From assembly GCA_009602725.1 (NCBI GenBank), contig WELB01000472.1, positions 1 through 14,410 on the forward strand: DNA of 14,410 bases, given 5' to 3'. The DNA is from Spirogloea muscicola (lineage: Eukaryota > Streptophyta > Zygnematophyceae > Spirogloeales > Spirogloeaceae). The notes beneath the pieces are model-generated. The model did no database searches. It was not told the DNA's origin and saw only the letters and a program-made list of their open reading frames with translations. The position numbers and the translations under genes were made by a program. This document shows positions 1 through 8,690 of the stretch, piece by piece (the stretch's first letter is position 1; each line of letters begins with the position of its first letter).

Positions 1-86
1 GCGCCCGCAGCAGCGCCGCTGGTGTGGCAGGCGCTGGCTGCCGGCCTGGCCTCGCCGCCGCACGTCCTCGCGCTCCTCGCCGCCAG
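1..86 (+). CDS. MED33: MED33 exon (first visible, partial at window edge)
   Basis: Open frame from base 1 encoding PLVWQALAAGLASPPHVLALLAAR, similar to the plant segment around FVLALLSVR. Donor AG|GTTGCC at 87 leaves two bases of an Arg codon. The real translation start lies upstream of the window. The frame also stays open to 312, but reading straight through adds about 37 residues absent from the family, so a 111-nt intron (87-197) is preferred. Confidence 0.75.
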
Positions 87-3000
87 GTTGCCGCCATGCC
101 TCTGCCGCAGAGAAAAGCCTGCCAGCCTTGACGAGTTGTCTTGGACGTCCAGAAGCGGAGCTTGGTCTCGACTCACCAATACTTTGCGGCATCGCAGGGC
201 GCTGCCGGTGCGCCACCGGCGGCCCTGGCTGTACGCCGAAGTGCTGGACCTGGCGAGCGCGCACCTGCCGACGTGCTGGCCACGCCGCGGAGCGCCCGTG
301 CCCGACGGGTGAGGCGGTGCCACCTTGAGCCGGCCCTCGTGTCCCGAGCACCGCCGCATTAAGCTCATGCTTTGTCCTGTGCACAGCGGGGTCTTGGGTC
401 CCAGCACCATCTTGCGGGCCTCAGTGCAGCCGGGCAGGACAATGGACACGAACGTGGCTCGGGCCATCTGGTCTGCTGGCTGTCACTGGTGTTCGAGCAG
501 ACTTCCTTTGTGCAGATGCCGTACAGCTCGTGCTTCCGGACCAGTGGCAATGCAGATGACATAGGAGCAAGCTGCGACAGAGGTCAATTACATTGACTTA
601 GGATTGCTGAGGACTCCATCAGTATGAAACTTGTAAAGTTGGGATTATATTAGACTTATCTGAGGTCCACCACCTCCCGTGGCCAGGCTGGTGGCGAGTA
701 TCAACGCTGCAATGGGCCAGGCGGCGGATAGCCCACCAGGAATTTGCGCCTCCGTTCTCCAGTTTGTTGTTCTGCTCGCCGCCAAGCTGCTGGAGGCGGC
801 CTGGGAGGACCTCTCGCAGGGTGGTGCCGTGGCAGCGACGCCAGCAGTCTCGGACCAGCATGGTGCAGCAACTGAGAGGCCCGACCTGGACGCCGCTGGC
901 CCAGAAGTGGACATGGACTCGGGCTTCGAAGTCGGGAGCCTTCGAGGAGGCAGTGGCAGCGGTGGTGAGGCCGACATCTTGGCTGACGACGTGATGGGCG
1001 ACCTCATGTCTGGGCTCGACGCCTCCGCCATGGTGCGCCAGCACGAGGGCCTGCCGAGCAGCCAGCCAGACGACGGCGGCGGCTTGCGAGTGAAGGAGGG
1101 AGGGAACCTGGCGCTGGCGCCCCAGGGGAGCACGGGGGAGGCTGCGGCCGAGCACAGCATGCGGTTTCAGAATGGCGCCGCTGCCATCAGGGCTGTCACG
1201 AGGCTCTTGCAGGACGAGCGGAGTGCGATGATGCTTGCACTGTCCCGCCGCCATCTGTGAGTGCGTCATTGCGGCTCCACCACAACATTGCTCAACTAGA
1301 TTATTCAGCTGATTGATCGTCTTTCCTGTACTTCTATCTTTTGAAGAATGTGAGCCATTGCATTTCCCACTGGCATTTCCCTATGATTATGCCTTTATGC
1401 AGGTCCTAGCATCACCTCAGTCTACTTTTGGTATACAGAGGCACATTCTTTCTTGCACCTTAAGCTAGTTCGTAAATTGACAGTTAATGAGAAAATTGCA
1501 GATAACATGGTCATGGTAGTGGTGAGTACTGACGGTAGCAGATTCTGGATCAGGCCCGGGCAGTGGGAGAAGCTTGCGACGCAAGTCCGGCTCCTGGAAG
1601 CCTTCGCACAGCAGCAGGAGGTCCAGCCGGCCACGGCCGATGCAGTGGCCAGCCTGGCAGCCTCTCTCCCTCCTCCACGCACAGACGTCGCCCAGACCAA
1701 GGTCATGCGGGTGCTGGGCACCGCTGGCGGGGGCAGGAGCTGGCCTTACAACAGTGGGTGGAGCCTCAGGGGCGGCTCCGAGGCCTGGCTGCCGCTGGAC
1801 CTCATCCTGGAGGATGCTGTGGAAGGCCTTCGGACGTTCTCCCGGCCCGTCTCTGAGTACATGGCAGGCAAGAGTTCAGCCCCGAGCTTTGCAGATCACA
1901 CTGGACCGCATGACGTTGACATGTCCCCTCCAGATACATGAGGCCAACCCAGTCCTTGCAATCTTGGGGTCTGTTCTGTGGGCAAGGCATGTCCAGCTTT
2001 TGTGCATGCATAGCTTCTACCAGACTACTACATTTCTGTCATAATCTGGCAGCCAAATGGAAGTGAGGCGTGAGTACTTGGGCATACTTATGTGTCAGTG
2101 CACTCAGCGTGAGCCTCACTGTCCATCTGCCTATGCAGAGACCCTGTGCATGCTGGCGGCACTAGAGGGCATCACCTGGCAGGAAACCTTCCTTGCCCTC
2201 TGGCTCACAGTGCTCCGAGCCATGACGAGGGTGCGCAGTCCCTTCTCTATCTGCGTGCTCCTAAGGTGCTGTCCATGCCAGCTCAGAGAAGCTGCCTCCG
2301 ATTGCACACTGGCATCCTCGCATCAATTCCAGTTACACAGTGGAAAGTGATCGACTGAAGAGCTGAACCAATACCTTGCCATTTGAGTGATTGGACAGGG
2401 GCGTGCAGAAATCCCTGCACCAAGGATCGAGTGCCGGCTGAGCATGGTCTTGGTGGTCGCCCCAATGGTTGTCGCGTACATCATCGAGGGCGACTCGCCG
2501 GCTGAAAGGCCTGGCGCCAGAGCAGCTGAGGATGCCGCGGTGGCGCGAGAGGCTATGAGAGAGGCGGTCGCTAGCAGCCTCGATCTGTTGGCCAACTTTC
2601 CGGGCCTCCTGTACCCTCCCTCCCCTGCTCAGGGCGTCGCCGACCAGGTGGCTGCCCTCGCAACTGCCCAGGAGATAGTCGACCAGAAAGGTGCAGCCGC
2701 CTTTGCTGCAGGCTGAAGCTGCAGTCCCTCAACAGCGTTCAATGTGCCAGCAAGAATACGAGCAGGTTCTTGGCACTTTGTATCTCAAGAGTCGTCATCA
2801 TTGCCATCTGCATGCTTGCGACTCAGGTCCTGGCTTTGATTCCAATTTTGGCAGGAACGATGCAAGACCTCCTGATTGCAGAGTGCTCCAAGCGAGGCTT
2901 GCTGCCACTCACAAGGACTCTCCCAAAACCCCCCTCCAGTGTCAGCTGGCTCAACTTCCTGCAGGGAGCACCACTCGTTGATCCGCTGCGTGCATCGATT

Positions 3001-6000
3001 CTGGTCACGCCTGCCCAGAGGTTCGGCATGAATTTGAGATGGCGGATAGTCACTACTCATCTGGTTGGGGATTTTGCTCGCTGTATTAGTACAAGACCAG
3101 CTGGTGCATGCCATACTCATGAGGTAGATCATAGCCTGTGTTATGAAGAGCTTACAAAACGTATCAGGTATTGCTGTATAGAATGTAACCAGCAGTGCGT
3201 GCACCACGCAAATGCCATGGTAGCTACTGTAGTTAGGAGGACAGCAGCCTTACTAATGACAGAGAAGGACAACAATGACCTCTCAGCCATAGGTTGGGCT
3301 CCTTGCCAACAGCAATGCCGATCTGGATCATCTGTACGAGGTAGCAGTCGGTGGTGCCGAGGAAGAGCGCAAGGCCGCTACCTCTGCATTGCTTGGGGCC
3401 TCCCTTCTCCGAGCATGGCATCTCCAGGTAATCCCCATCTTGCACCAGAGCACCAACGGACACAGATTAGAGATGCAGTCTGCTTCAGGGTTCTGGCGCT
3501 GCTCAGGCTTTGGGTCCAGGGTGCTGGCTCAAGCTTCAGGTTTTCGTGTCTTGGGTACGTTGTGAAGGGCTTATGAATTTTGTAGGTCATTGGGGTTTAG
3601 TCATTGCATTGGTAACAGTTTAGGTGCTCTATACTGTCTCTCCAAATGACGACCTTGATCATCTGGTGAGCTCCTTGACAGCAGCCGAGCTGTCTGATCA
3701 TTTCATTCAATTCTTTGACAGGAACGTGCTGCCCAGCTCTCAGTGCAGCTGCTGAGCACCCACGCTGCAACACACGGCGCAACGTCCTGCAGCCAGCTGG
3801 CGTCGACCACTCCGACCCTCCTGGCCGTGCTCTCCTCGCTTGCGAAGCCCGACACATTGCGCCTCCTTAGCCTGCACGCCCATGTCTGCACACTCCTTCA
3901 CCTCATGCTTCTGAAGGCCACAAAGCTTCTTAGGCAGCACCTTAGCACCTTAAAACAATGCCAGGAATGACAATGTCCTTGGGTAGGGTACCAGACTTCT
4001 GGTACTGGTTGTGGGTTCCTTCTAGCCACTCACTGCTACAGTGTTGAGAGGCTCGATCGTACAATAGTATCTATGAGCAGGCTCCCGTCCCACTCTTACC
4101 GACTGCGGTGTTGTTACTGACTCCGCACAGTCTGCACTGCACCATGACGTTGACGCAGTTGCCAGCTCTGGCTGCGGCTTTGCTCCCAATCTGTGAGGTC
4201 TTTGGGTCGCTGCCCTCGGCCATCCCGCTGCGGATTGGGCCACACAGCAGCCCGGCCTCATTCACAATCTTCTCGCTGGCACTCCTCCTTCTGGAGCGCC
4301 TCCAGGACTACGTGGCATCTTCGGTTCCCGGGAACCCTCGCTCAGAGCCACTATCCTCCATGGGCGACAGCTCTGGCCGCCTCGTGGACCAGGCGGTCAG
4401 GAGGACGAGCCTCCAGGACTACTTAAGTAGCTGGAACGCTCTTCAAGGGAATGAAGAGGTATACATGTCCAATTAATAAGGATCACAATATTTGTATCTC
4501 ATATCTTATGTATGCCAATGTCACGTGTCAACTTTTTCTCTTAAAGGTCTGCTTTCATCACCTGTTCCTTCAGTCATGCGCTGCTCAAGTTGGTCCTCTG
4601 CTAAAATATTGTAGAGGCAGTCTCTGGCTCCTTGCTCCTCCTCCTTTTACATTAAAATGGAAATTCTTATATTGCCACTGCTACCTGCTGTTTGTTTTCG
4701 TACTAGCCTTTAGCTACTTATTGGCCCTCCTACAGGTGTTACTTGTACCAAGACACTGCATTGTGTCACTTTGTTGCTTTAAGCAGCAACTCACTTGTTT
4801 ACTGTATGCTTTTGTTGCTTTCCCGCTCTTCAGACAAGTCTCCGGAGTGGTATCATGCTTAACACCTCAACTCTCTGAGCTGACAACAATTCACAAGTGT
4901 TTGGCAATTTTTGATCAAGCCGTCATTGGGTCTGCTGTGCCAGCCACTGTCATTGGACCAATTTCCGACTGTGGCAAACCTCTACTCACAGCAGCAAGCC
5001 TCGGCTGCAGTCCCCGCCACCATCTCCTCGGTTGTGGACAAGCTCATCAGCATGGTGTTCAGGGAGGTCATGAGGAGCCGTGGCAACGACCTAGTGTCAA
5101 CTGACGAGCGCAGCACGTTGACGGGGTGGGAGGTCGTGCACGCCACGCCGGCTGTCACTGAGGCAGTGCTTGCCGCCGTTGCACACAATCGCCTTACCTC
5201 TAGCGACGCGATCAAAGGTATGAATGTATCAGGTAGCATGGTAGTGAATTACTACAAGGTCCAGACAGGTGAACATTTAAGTGTCACCTTGCTCCAAGCT
5301 CACCTGTTTTTCAAGAATGTCGCACTTGCACGGCAGGTCTCAAGGACTTGGTGGAGTTTGTGCCGGCCAGTATTGTGCCGCTGGCCAACTTTCTGGCGGC
5401 CGAGAGCATGCGGGGCTGCTGGCGGGTTGCTGCAATGAATGGGTCTGAGTGGCCCACGCCGGCCAGCAACCTCACGGCGGTTGAGGCGGAGATCCAGGCT
5501 GCCCTTACAGACACTGGGGTTGACACCCCTCCACATCTATCTGGTATGTTGCTGGAAAGTTATGCCACAAGATCAGAGAATCTTTCTTTTACCTTAGCAG
5601 ATTAAGATGACAGATAAAGGCATCTCAAAAGCTTGAAGGTTGTGTCAGATGTCCTCCTAGACAAGCTTTGGTAGCTTTGGTAGCTTTGTCCATGCCTGCG
5701 CAACATTAATGCCAGCACCGGTGCCTCGAGCTCACATAGTATGCTCCTGCTATCCCGGCCTGCCATCAGGTGTCCTCAGCGGCAGCGGCACACTGCAGCC
5801 GCTGCCGCTGGCGATGTTCGTGTCGCTCACCATCACGTTCAAGTCGGAGATGGCAGAGGCCATCCTGGCGGTAGCGGGCCCGCGCCTGATCCGCTCCGCA
5901 GCAGCCTGCCCCTTCCCGCGGCCCATCAGTCAGGCCCTGTGGTCCATGAAGCTGCCCAGGTAGACAAAGAGTCCTCTTTGCCACCTTTACATCGAGCATT

Positions 6001-7292
6001 GTATACACTGCCCCAGTGGTCGACGTCTAACATACTTTGGCCCTCAATGAATGCTTATGATTGTAGAGATGGGTCTCTTGAGTGGCAAGAGTCAGCATCG
6101 CTCCACTTGCCTCTCAGAAGACTGACGCATAGCCTCTGACCTCTTCTTCGCTGCTTACTGAGAGGGCTTTGCTGTACAACACAGGTGGCATCGGAATATC
6201 GTCACGACTGCAGCAGCGCTCGCGGTTGCGTCGTCTCATGTCACGATGAGCCAGCTGCTTGCGACCTGCTTCGTTGCGGCACTGCCCAACGCGCCGCGCA
6301 CCAGCGCAGCCCTGCTCGTGCCCCCCTCGCCGGCAGTCATTACGATGCCAGCGTCACCCCGCCATACTGCGCAGGCCGCCAGGGTGCGGCTGGGCACGCT
6401 CGCCGGTGCTGGCGTTGCACTCTGCACGGGTGGCGGCGCTGGCGCCCTGCTGGGCCACGGGGGCCGGTCGCGCAACGCGCTGCCTGCGCCCGCCTGGGTG
6501 GCTGGGCCGCAGACGTCGGCACAGGCGCAGGTGACGGAGCCGGGTGCGCTCTTTCTGCGCGCGTGCGCCTACGTCCAGGACCCAGCTTTTCTGTGCGACG
6601 AGGTGCTGCGCCAGGTGGCCATGGCCGTTGCAGCTGCCTGGGCCCGTCCGGAGCAGGCGAAGGCTGCAGCAAGCAGCAGTGGTGACTTACAGCTCCGATG
6701 CAGGAGCTCTGCTATGTGCGCGAGAATCGCAGTCTCCAGTCACACTGCCGGCCTCGGTGCTGCGCTGCTGTACATCGCTGGTCGAGCGCCGCTGACCAGG
6801 CACCTCCTGGTCGCCGTCTTGCCGGCGTGGCTGCTGGTGCGTGCTGGTGCCCCACGGCGGACAAGCCCGCTCGAGGCATATGCGCTCGCAAGGCTTGCCG
6901 TCATCTCGGGCATGACAACGTGGGGCCCAGGCGGCAGCGAGCCAGCGACGGCGGCGTCTGCTCGAGCGGAAGCTCTTGAGCTGCACCTCGCCCGGGTGCT
7001 CGATGACGTGGAGGGCTGCGGCGCCGCCACTGGCGATGCGGTGTACCGGGCGTACCTCACGGCGCTCGTCGCGATGGTCATGACCGTCGCACCTCAGTGG
7101 CTGGGCACAGTCACCGCAGCCACGCTGGCCCGCCTGGCCACGTGTCTGCACCAGTGGTGTGCTGGCCCGCTCGCGCTGGAGGCTGTGGCCCTGGCTGGCC
7201 CGCACGCGCTGGAGACCGCCATCGAGCTCACCTCTGCCATGCTGTCCATCGACAGGGAGAAGGCCTTTGTCGCAAGCTGGTGCCACTCATGA
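1..7292 (+). CDS. MED33: Mediator complex subunit 33 (MED5/REF4-like), 14 exons, 5'-partial
   Basis: Large tail-module subunit of Mediator, the nuclear co-activator linking transcription factors to RNA polymerase II; in Arabidopsis the paralogues REF4 and RFR1 restrain phenylpropanoid genes. Proposed exons: 1-86, 198-308, 687-1256, 1542-1873, 2139-2230, 2399-2690, 2855-3020, 3313-3427, 3722-3883, 4159-4458, 4944-5217, 5337-5543, 5770-5959, 6185-7292. All introns are GT-AG, the phases match, and the sum is 4005 nt with one terminal stop. Blocks resembling plant MED33 appear in order: PHVLALLAAR, WLPLDLILEDAVEG, ITWQETFLALWLTVLRA, FLQGAPLVDPLRASILVTPA, LLGASLLRAWHLQ, LPALAAALLPICEVFG, AIKGLKDLVEFVPASI, MFVSLTITFKSE, GAGALLGHG. 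Plant proteins are about 1300 residues, so 1334 without the N-terminus suggests some algal insertions (e.g. around 850-1130). Its role in an alga is inferred. Family identity is well supported; the exon 4/5 join is the weakest point. Confidence 0.9.
198..308 (+). CDS. MED33: MED33 exon
   Basis: Begins after ATCGCAG and ends at a canonical GTGAGG donor (309). It encodes the segment with RRPWLYAEVLDLASAH, the counterpart of the plant YRLYLELLKRHAF region. Completing the first codon with the previous exon gives Arg, and the last two bases join the next exon as Gly. Confidence 0.75.
309..686 (+). other. MED33 intron (378 nt)
   Basis: GTGAGG donor and a CCGTGGCCAG acceptor, phase 2. Several short frames cross it, but none resembles a known protein or fits the flanking phases. 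I see no RNA gene or repeat in it. Confidence 0.7.
687..1256 (+). CDS. MED33: MED33 exon
   Basis: Starts after GGCCAG and ends at the strong donor CATCT|GTGAGTGCG. It contains SPPGICASVLQFVVLLAAKLL, matching the plant EPGVLLVEFIFSIVWQLLD region, and ends with AAIRAVTRLLQDERSAMMLA, matching the plant helix before the ARRNM segment. The middle (about 850-1130) is Gly/Ser/Asp-rich, looks disordered, and is probably an algal expansion. Confidence 0.85.
1542..1873 (+). CDS. MED33: MED33 exon
   Basis: The acceptor GGTAGCAG ends at 1541, and phase 2 continues the previous exon as Leu. It encodes FWIRPGQWEKLATQVRLLEAF followed by WLPLDLILEDAVEG, both recognisable MED33 blocks. The 3' end is uncertain. 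A donor at 1874 (AGA|GTTCAG) fits the usual length and pairs in phase with acceptor 2138. A donor at 1849 (CCC|GTCTCT) with acceptor 2140 would also keep frame and give a protein 9 residues shorter. Confidence 0.65.
2139..2230 (+). CDS. MED33: MED33 exon
   Basis: Short exon after CTATGCAG encoding LCMLAALEGITWQETFLALW and then LTVLRAMTR, one of the most diagnostic MED33 blocks (plant W.DTFLG.WI.ALRLVQR). Donor ACGAG|GGTGCG: GT at 2231, phase 0. Confidence 0.85.
2399..2690 (+). CDS. MED33: MED33 exon
   Basis: Starts after TTGGACAG and encodes GRAEIPAPRIECRLSMVLVV, the counterpart of the plant GP.P.LD..LCMLLS block. It continues through SSLDLLANFPGLLYPPSPAQ, a segment plants also have. Ends before GTGCAG at 2691, phase 1. 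Confidence 0.87.
2855..3020 (+). CDS. MED33: MED33 exon
   Basis: Acceptor TTTTGGCAG ends at 2854, phase 1 to 2 completing Gly. It encodes TMQDLLIAECSKRGLLPLT and SWLNFLQGAPLVDPLRASIL plus VTPAQ, matching the plant motif W..LMKGAPLTP....LVATPASS. Donor AGAG|GTTCGG at 3021. A longer + strand frame (2770-3576) runs into the next intron and should not be taken as the protein. Confidence 0.88.
3313..3427 (+). CDS. MED33: MED33 exon
   Basis: Encodes NADLDHLYEVAVGGAEEERK then AATSALLGASLLRAWHLQ, matching plant LAEIEKVFEIAVKGS..ER and CGASLIRGWNIQ. Acceptor GCCAACAG at 3312, donor CAG|GTAATC at 3428. It is too short, and lacks the start codon, to show up as an ORF of its own; found by family similarity and phase. 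Confidence 0.87.
3722..3883 (+). CDS. MED33: MED33 exon
   Basis: Begins after TTTGACAG, phase 0, encoding ERAAQLSVQLLS, then STTPTLLAVLSSL and LRLLSLHAH. This is the counterpart of the plant EHTVQFIVRLLS through IFSLHG segment. Donor CAT|GTCTGC at 3884 is chosen because it joins in frame to LPALAAALLPICEVFG of the next exon. Confidence 0.83.
4159..4458 (+). CDS. MED33: MED33 exon
   Basis: Acceptor TGACGCAG ends at 4158. It encodes LPALAAALLPICEVFGSLPS, nearly the plant core motif LA.ALMPICEVFG, followed by ASFTIFSLALLLLERL, matching the plant F..AF..LLRLW helix. It ends at GAAGAG|GTATAC, phase 0. Confidence 0.9.
4459..4943 (+). other. MED33 intron (485 nt, the longest)
   Basis: GTATAC donor and TGTGCCAG acceptor, phase 0, clearly more AT-rich than the exons. 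A 217-codon frame crosses it (4451-5104), but its Cys/Leu/Phe-rich composition resembles translated intron and it matches nothing. No snoRNA, tRNA or repeat recognised. Confidence 0.75.
4944..5217 (+). CDS. MED33: MED33 exon
   Basis: Starts PLSLDQFPTVANLYSQQQAS (plant P.FLDSFPKLK.WYRQHQ) and continues VVDKLISMVFREV and WEVVHATPAVTEAVLAAVAH, then NRLTSSDAIK. This is the plant region leading to DAALTACAHGRLSPRELTTG. Donor AAAG|GTATGA, phase 1. Confidence 0.9.
5337..5543 (+). CDS. MED33: MED33 exon
   Basis: Acceptor CACGGCAG; the Gly codon is completed across the intron to read GLKDLVEFVPASIVPLANF, almost the plant GLKDLADFLPA.L. It then has MNGSEWPTPASNLTAVEAEI and TDTGVDTPP, matching plant MDWPSPATNL..VEEEI and TTGVDVP. 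Donor CTG|GTATGT. Confidence 0.92.
5664..5688. repeat. 9-bp tandem repeat in intron
   Basis: Three near-perfect units of AGCTTTGGT in a row, inside the intron 5544-5769. Probably a minor slippage product. Confidence 0.8.
5770..5959 (+). CDS. MED33: MED33 exon
   Basis: Starts after TGCCATCAG and encodes LPLAMFVSLTITFKSEMAEA, matching plant LPLAALLSLTITYKLDK. It ends with ACPFPRPISQALWSMKLPR, the counterpart of plant CPWPCMPIVASLWTQKV. Donor CCCAG|GTAGAC, phase 2. Confidence 0.92.
6185..7292 (+). CDS. MED33: MED33 terminal exon
   Basis: Acceptor ACAACACAG. It encodes WHRNIVTTAAALAVASSHVT and QLLATCFVAALPN, then the glycine motif GGGAGALLGHG (plant LLGHG), and AAVLPAWLLV-type and EAYALARLAVISGMTTWG segments. 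It ends SMLS-like helix, FVASWCHS, stop TGA 7290-7292. At 1108 nt it is by far the longest exon and carries about a quarter of the protein with no intron. Ala/Arg-rich insertions around 6300-6480 exceed the plant length. Confidence 0.92.
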
Positions 7293-7505
7293 GTGGAGCA
7301 CTTGACAGAGGTTTCACTCAGAAAGTGTCAATAAGCATCACCGAATGTGTTGCAGATGTGAGGAGGACTACAGTCACAAAGAACACTTACACAAACATAT
7401 TTGCTTGGCTCGTACATTGTACTATTTCAATTATTGTCTGTCCCTACAAACCCTGCACAGTGGTGCAGCTTGTTACTGCATAATTGCCTGCACGTGTTTG
7501 ATGCA

Positions 7506-7541
7506 GAAGGAGCAGGCCTGTTTGCTTGAAGGAGCAGGCCT
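7506..7541. repeat. 14-bp direct repeat
   Basis: GAAGGAGCAGGCCT occurs at 7506-7519 and again at 7528-7541, separated by 8 nt. Confidence 0.85.
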
Positions 7542-7624
7542 TCTCATCTCTGCTGGCACCTTCAAGCTCAAATGCTTTTGTGGCGTTATGGCATTTCAAC
7601 AGTCATCCACAAACAACAGCCCTC

Positions 7625-7659
7625 TTTGCATTTGTGAAGTCCTGACAAGGGGCTACTGA
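7625..7659 (+). mobile_element. Possible scrap of retroelement C-terminus
   Basis: The + strand frame ends with VLTRGY and a stop at 7657-7659. Several element copies to the right end in L(T/S)RGY plus stop. At DNA level TTGCATTT, a 7-nt interruption, and CCTGAC..GGGCTACTGA parallel the antisense of 8527-8555. The match is short and could be chance. Confidence 0.3.
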
Positions 7660-7802
7660 TCTTCTTGTTCTTGGGAGCTGCCATGCACCAGCGTCCCTCC
7701 ATCTACCTCTCCCTCCATATTTGGTCGTGTCCCTGTCCCCAAAGTAGGCCAGCCACCAACGATATCTGCCTCCTAGGTCAAGCCATATCCTTCATGTCAA
7801 AC

Positions 7803-7837
7803 AAATGCTTTTGGGCTGGCTGATCACAGCCAGCCCC
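7803..7837 (-). repeat. Perfect hairpin, element-tail type
   Basis: GGGCTGGCTG (7813-7822) and CAGCCAGCCC (7827-7836) form a 10-bp perfect stem with a 4-nt loop. Read on the - strand it is followed by AAAAGCATTT, resembling the hairpin-plus-AAAAAGAATGG tail seen repeatedly to the right. A second small palindrome, TTCGAAG..CTTCGAA, follows at 7838-7857. Confidence 0.6.
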
Positions 7838-7883
7838 TTCGAAGCTTCAACTTCGAAACTTTGTGGCTTCTTGTTAAATCACA

Positions 7884-8140
7884 GGTCCCGAAAGTGGAGA
7901 CACCCAGCGGCAGCTCTTTCAAACTACGGAACGAAGTGGTCTTCCCTCCTCCATCGCCTGGCACTGCATGTCGATGCCCGCCGACGTAGTCGGGCGGGTA
8001 GCTTAGGCCAGTCTAGCGTCCGGCAAGCCATCGTTGCATGCTATAAAATGCGGCTATCATTGAGTCTGCAGCGCTCCCAGGCACTCGCGATTCACCAGTG
8101 TGCTGGTCGTGCATTAGCCCAGGCTAGTGGCTTCCGAGGA
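7884..8140 (+). pseudogene. C-terminal fragment of non-LTR retrotransposon ORF (+ strand copy)
   Basis: The frame reads GTKWSSLLHRLA, then YKMRLSLSLQRSQALAIHQC and AGRALAQASGF. This aligns with GGRWSSLLSLLA, YRMRLSMSLQRSQAIALHRR and AGRALAAASGL in the longer - strand copy at 12417-13862. Only the tail of the endonuclease region and the C-terminal helix remain; everything upstream is missing and a short stretch before GTKW is deleted. The reading continues straight into the tail module at 8141 without the usual LTRGY stop. A dead, 5'-truncated insertion; the only C-terminal fragment on the + strand. Confidence 0.75.
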
Positions 8141-8202
8141 GAAGTGGCACTCCCAATGGGTGGCAAGGGCTGCAAAAAGCCAGCCCAAAAAGAACTGACA
8201 AG
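8141..8202 (+). repeat. Element tail module (hairpin), + orientation, diverged
   Basis: AGAAGTGGCACTCCCAATGG, then GGGCTGCAAAAAGCCAGCCC and AAAAAGAACTGACAAG, aligns over its length with the module at 8688-8746. It directly follows truncated C-terminal coding sequence in sense orientation. Confidence 0.65.
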
Positions 8203-8333
8203 GGTTCGGAGGGGCCTACAAGCGTTTAGCAGTTACGAAGGGGCCTGAAGATGCTATGCCAGAACAGGGGAGGATGGATCACTCAGTAGTTACAAGTGAG
8301 GACCTCAGATCCGACAGACTAGCTGCCGGAAAG
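8203..8333. other. Degenerate retroelement 3' sequence
   Basis: No gene. Around 8281-8330, CTCAGTAGTTACAAGTGAGG and the following bases parallel the antisense of element C-termini (compare 13920-13972), so this is probably another very short, decayed - strand scrap. Confidence 0.4.
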
Positions 8334-8412
8334 GGGGCTAGGGGAAGTGCTAAGTAAAACTAGCACACAAGAAAAAAAGCAGCTATGAATCACTCAGTAA
8401 CCCCTGCTAAGA
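8334..8412 (+). repeat. Direct repeat, element 3' UTR
   Basis: From GGGGAAGTGCTAAG to ACTCAGTAACCCCTGCTAAG this ~79-nt block is repeated in direct orientation at 8756-8833 and in inverted, more diverged form at 8986-9048. It seems to lie between the first hairpin and a second hairpin unit in the element 3' UTR. Confidence 0.75.
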
Positions 8413-8475
8413 TGAAAGCGCGGCCAAATTGACTGGTGGCTGGGAAAGGCCAGCCCAAAGGAATGGACAAGGTCT
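8413..8475 (+). repeat. Second-type tail hairpin (GCGCGGCCA.. unit)
   Basis: GAAAGCGCGGCCAAATTGAC, then GGCTGGGAAAGGCCAGCCC and AAAGGAATGGACAAGGT. The same unit recurs at 12256-12316 with few changes. The hairpin core and the AAAGAATGGACAA tail match the other module, but the left part differs. Confidence 0.75.
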
Positions 8476-8690
8476 GAAGGAGCCGGAGTGCGAAGGACTA
8501 GGACTAAGACATCAGCCAGGGAACGCTCAGTAACCTCTAGTCAGGAAATGCAAGTCTGAGTAGCTAGCCGGCGGAAAGACGTCGCCCTGACGGAAGCCGG
8601 AGGCCGCCGCCAAAAGCTCGGCTTGCGCGCAAGTGAACCGCGAAGGCAAGGGACCGCTGCATCGAGATGGGCAAACGCATTCGGAAGAAA
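8476..8690 (-). pseudogene. 3' fragment of retrotransposon ORF with 3' UTR
   Basis: On the - strand the C-terminal helix reads through LAAASGFRQGDVFPP and SDLHFLTRGY with the stop at 8527-8529, followed by ~50 nt of 3' UTR (8476-8526). The same coding plus 3' UTR occurs at 13870-14090. The piece begins abruptly at ~8690, where the hairpin module on the opposite strand starts. Nothing of the reverse transcriptase or endonuclease core is left. Confidence 0.75.

Larger units (their letters stand above)
7293..7802 (+). other. MED33 3' flank / probable 3' UTR
   Basis: About 510 nt between the MED33 stop and the first clear retroelement sequence. I see no gene. I looked for TGTAA, the usual chlorophyte polyadenylation signal, and did not find it on the + strand between 7293 and 7700, so the 3' end is undefined. 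It holds a 14-bp direct repeat (7506-7519 and 7528-7541) and a possible retroelement scrap at 7625-7659. Confidence 0.6.

Noticed and set aside
619-1269. 216-codon - strand frame opposite the MED33 exon 687-1256
   Set aside because: Shadow of the coding + strand; no family resemblance, and the + strand reading matches MED33 with consistent splice phases.
2770-3576. 268-codon + strand frame
   Set aside because: Only 2855-3020 is MED33 coding; the rest reads through introns, and the exon 3313-3427 is in a different frame.
4451-5104. 217-codon + strand frame rich in Cys, Leu and Phe with apparent hydrophobic segments
   Set aside because: It mostly translates the AT-rich intron 4459-4943 and enters the next exon in the wrong frame; the membrane-like look comes from T-rich DNA.
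6687-7286. 199-codon - strand frame
   Set aside because: Antisense to the terminal MED33 exon; GC-rich third positions keep opposite frames open.
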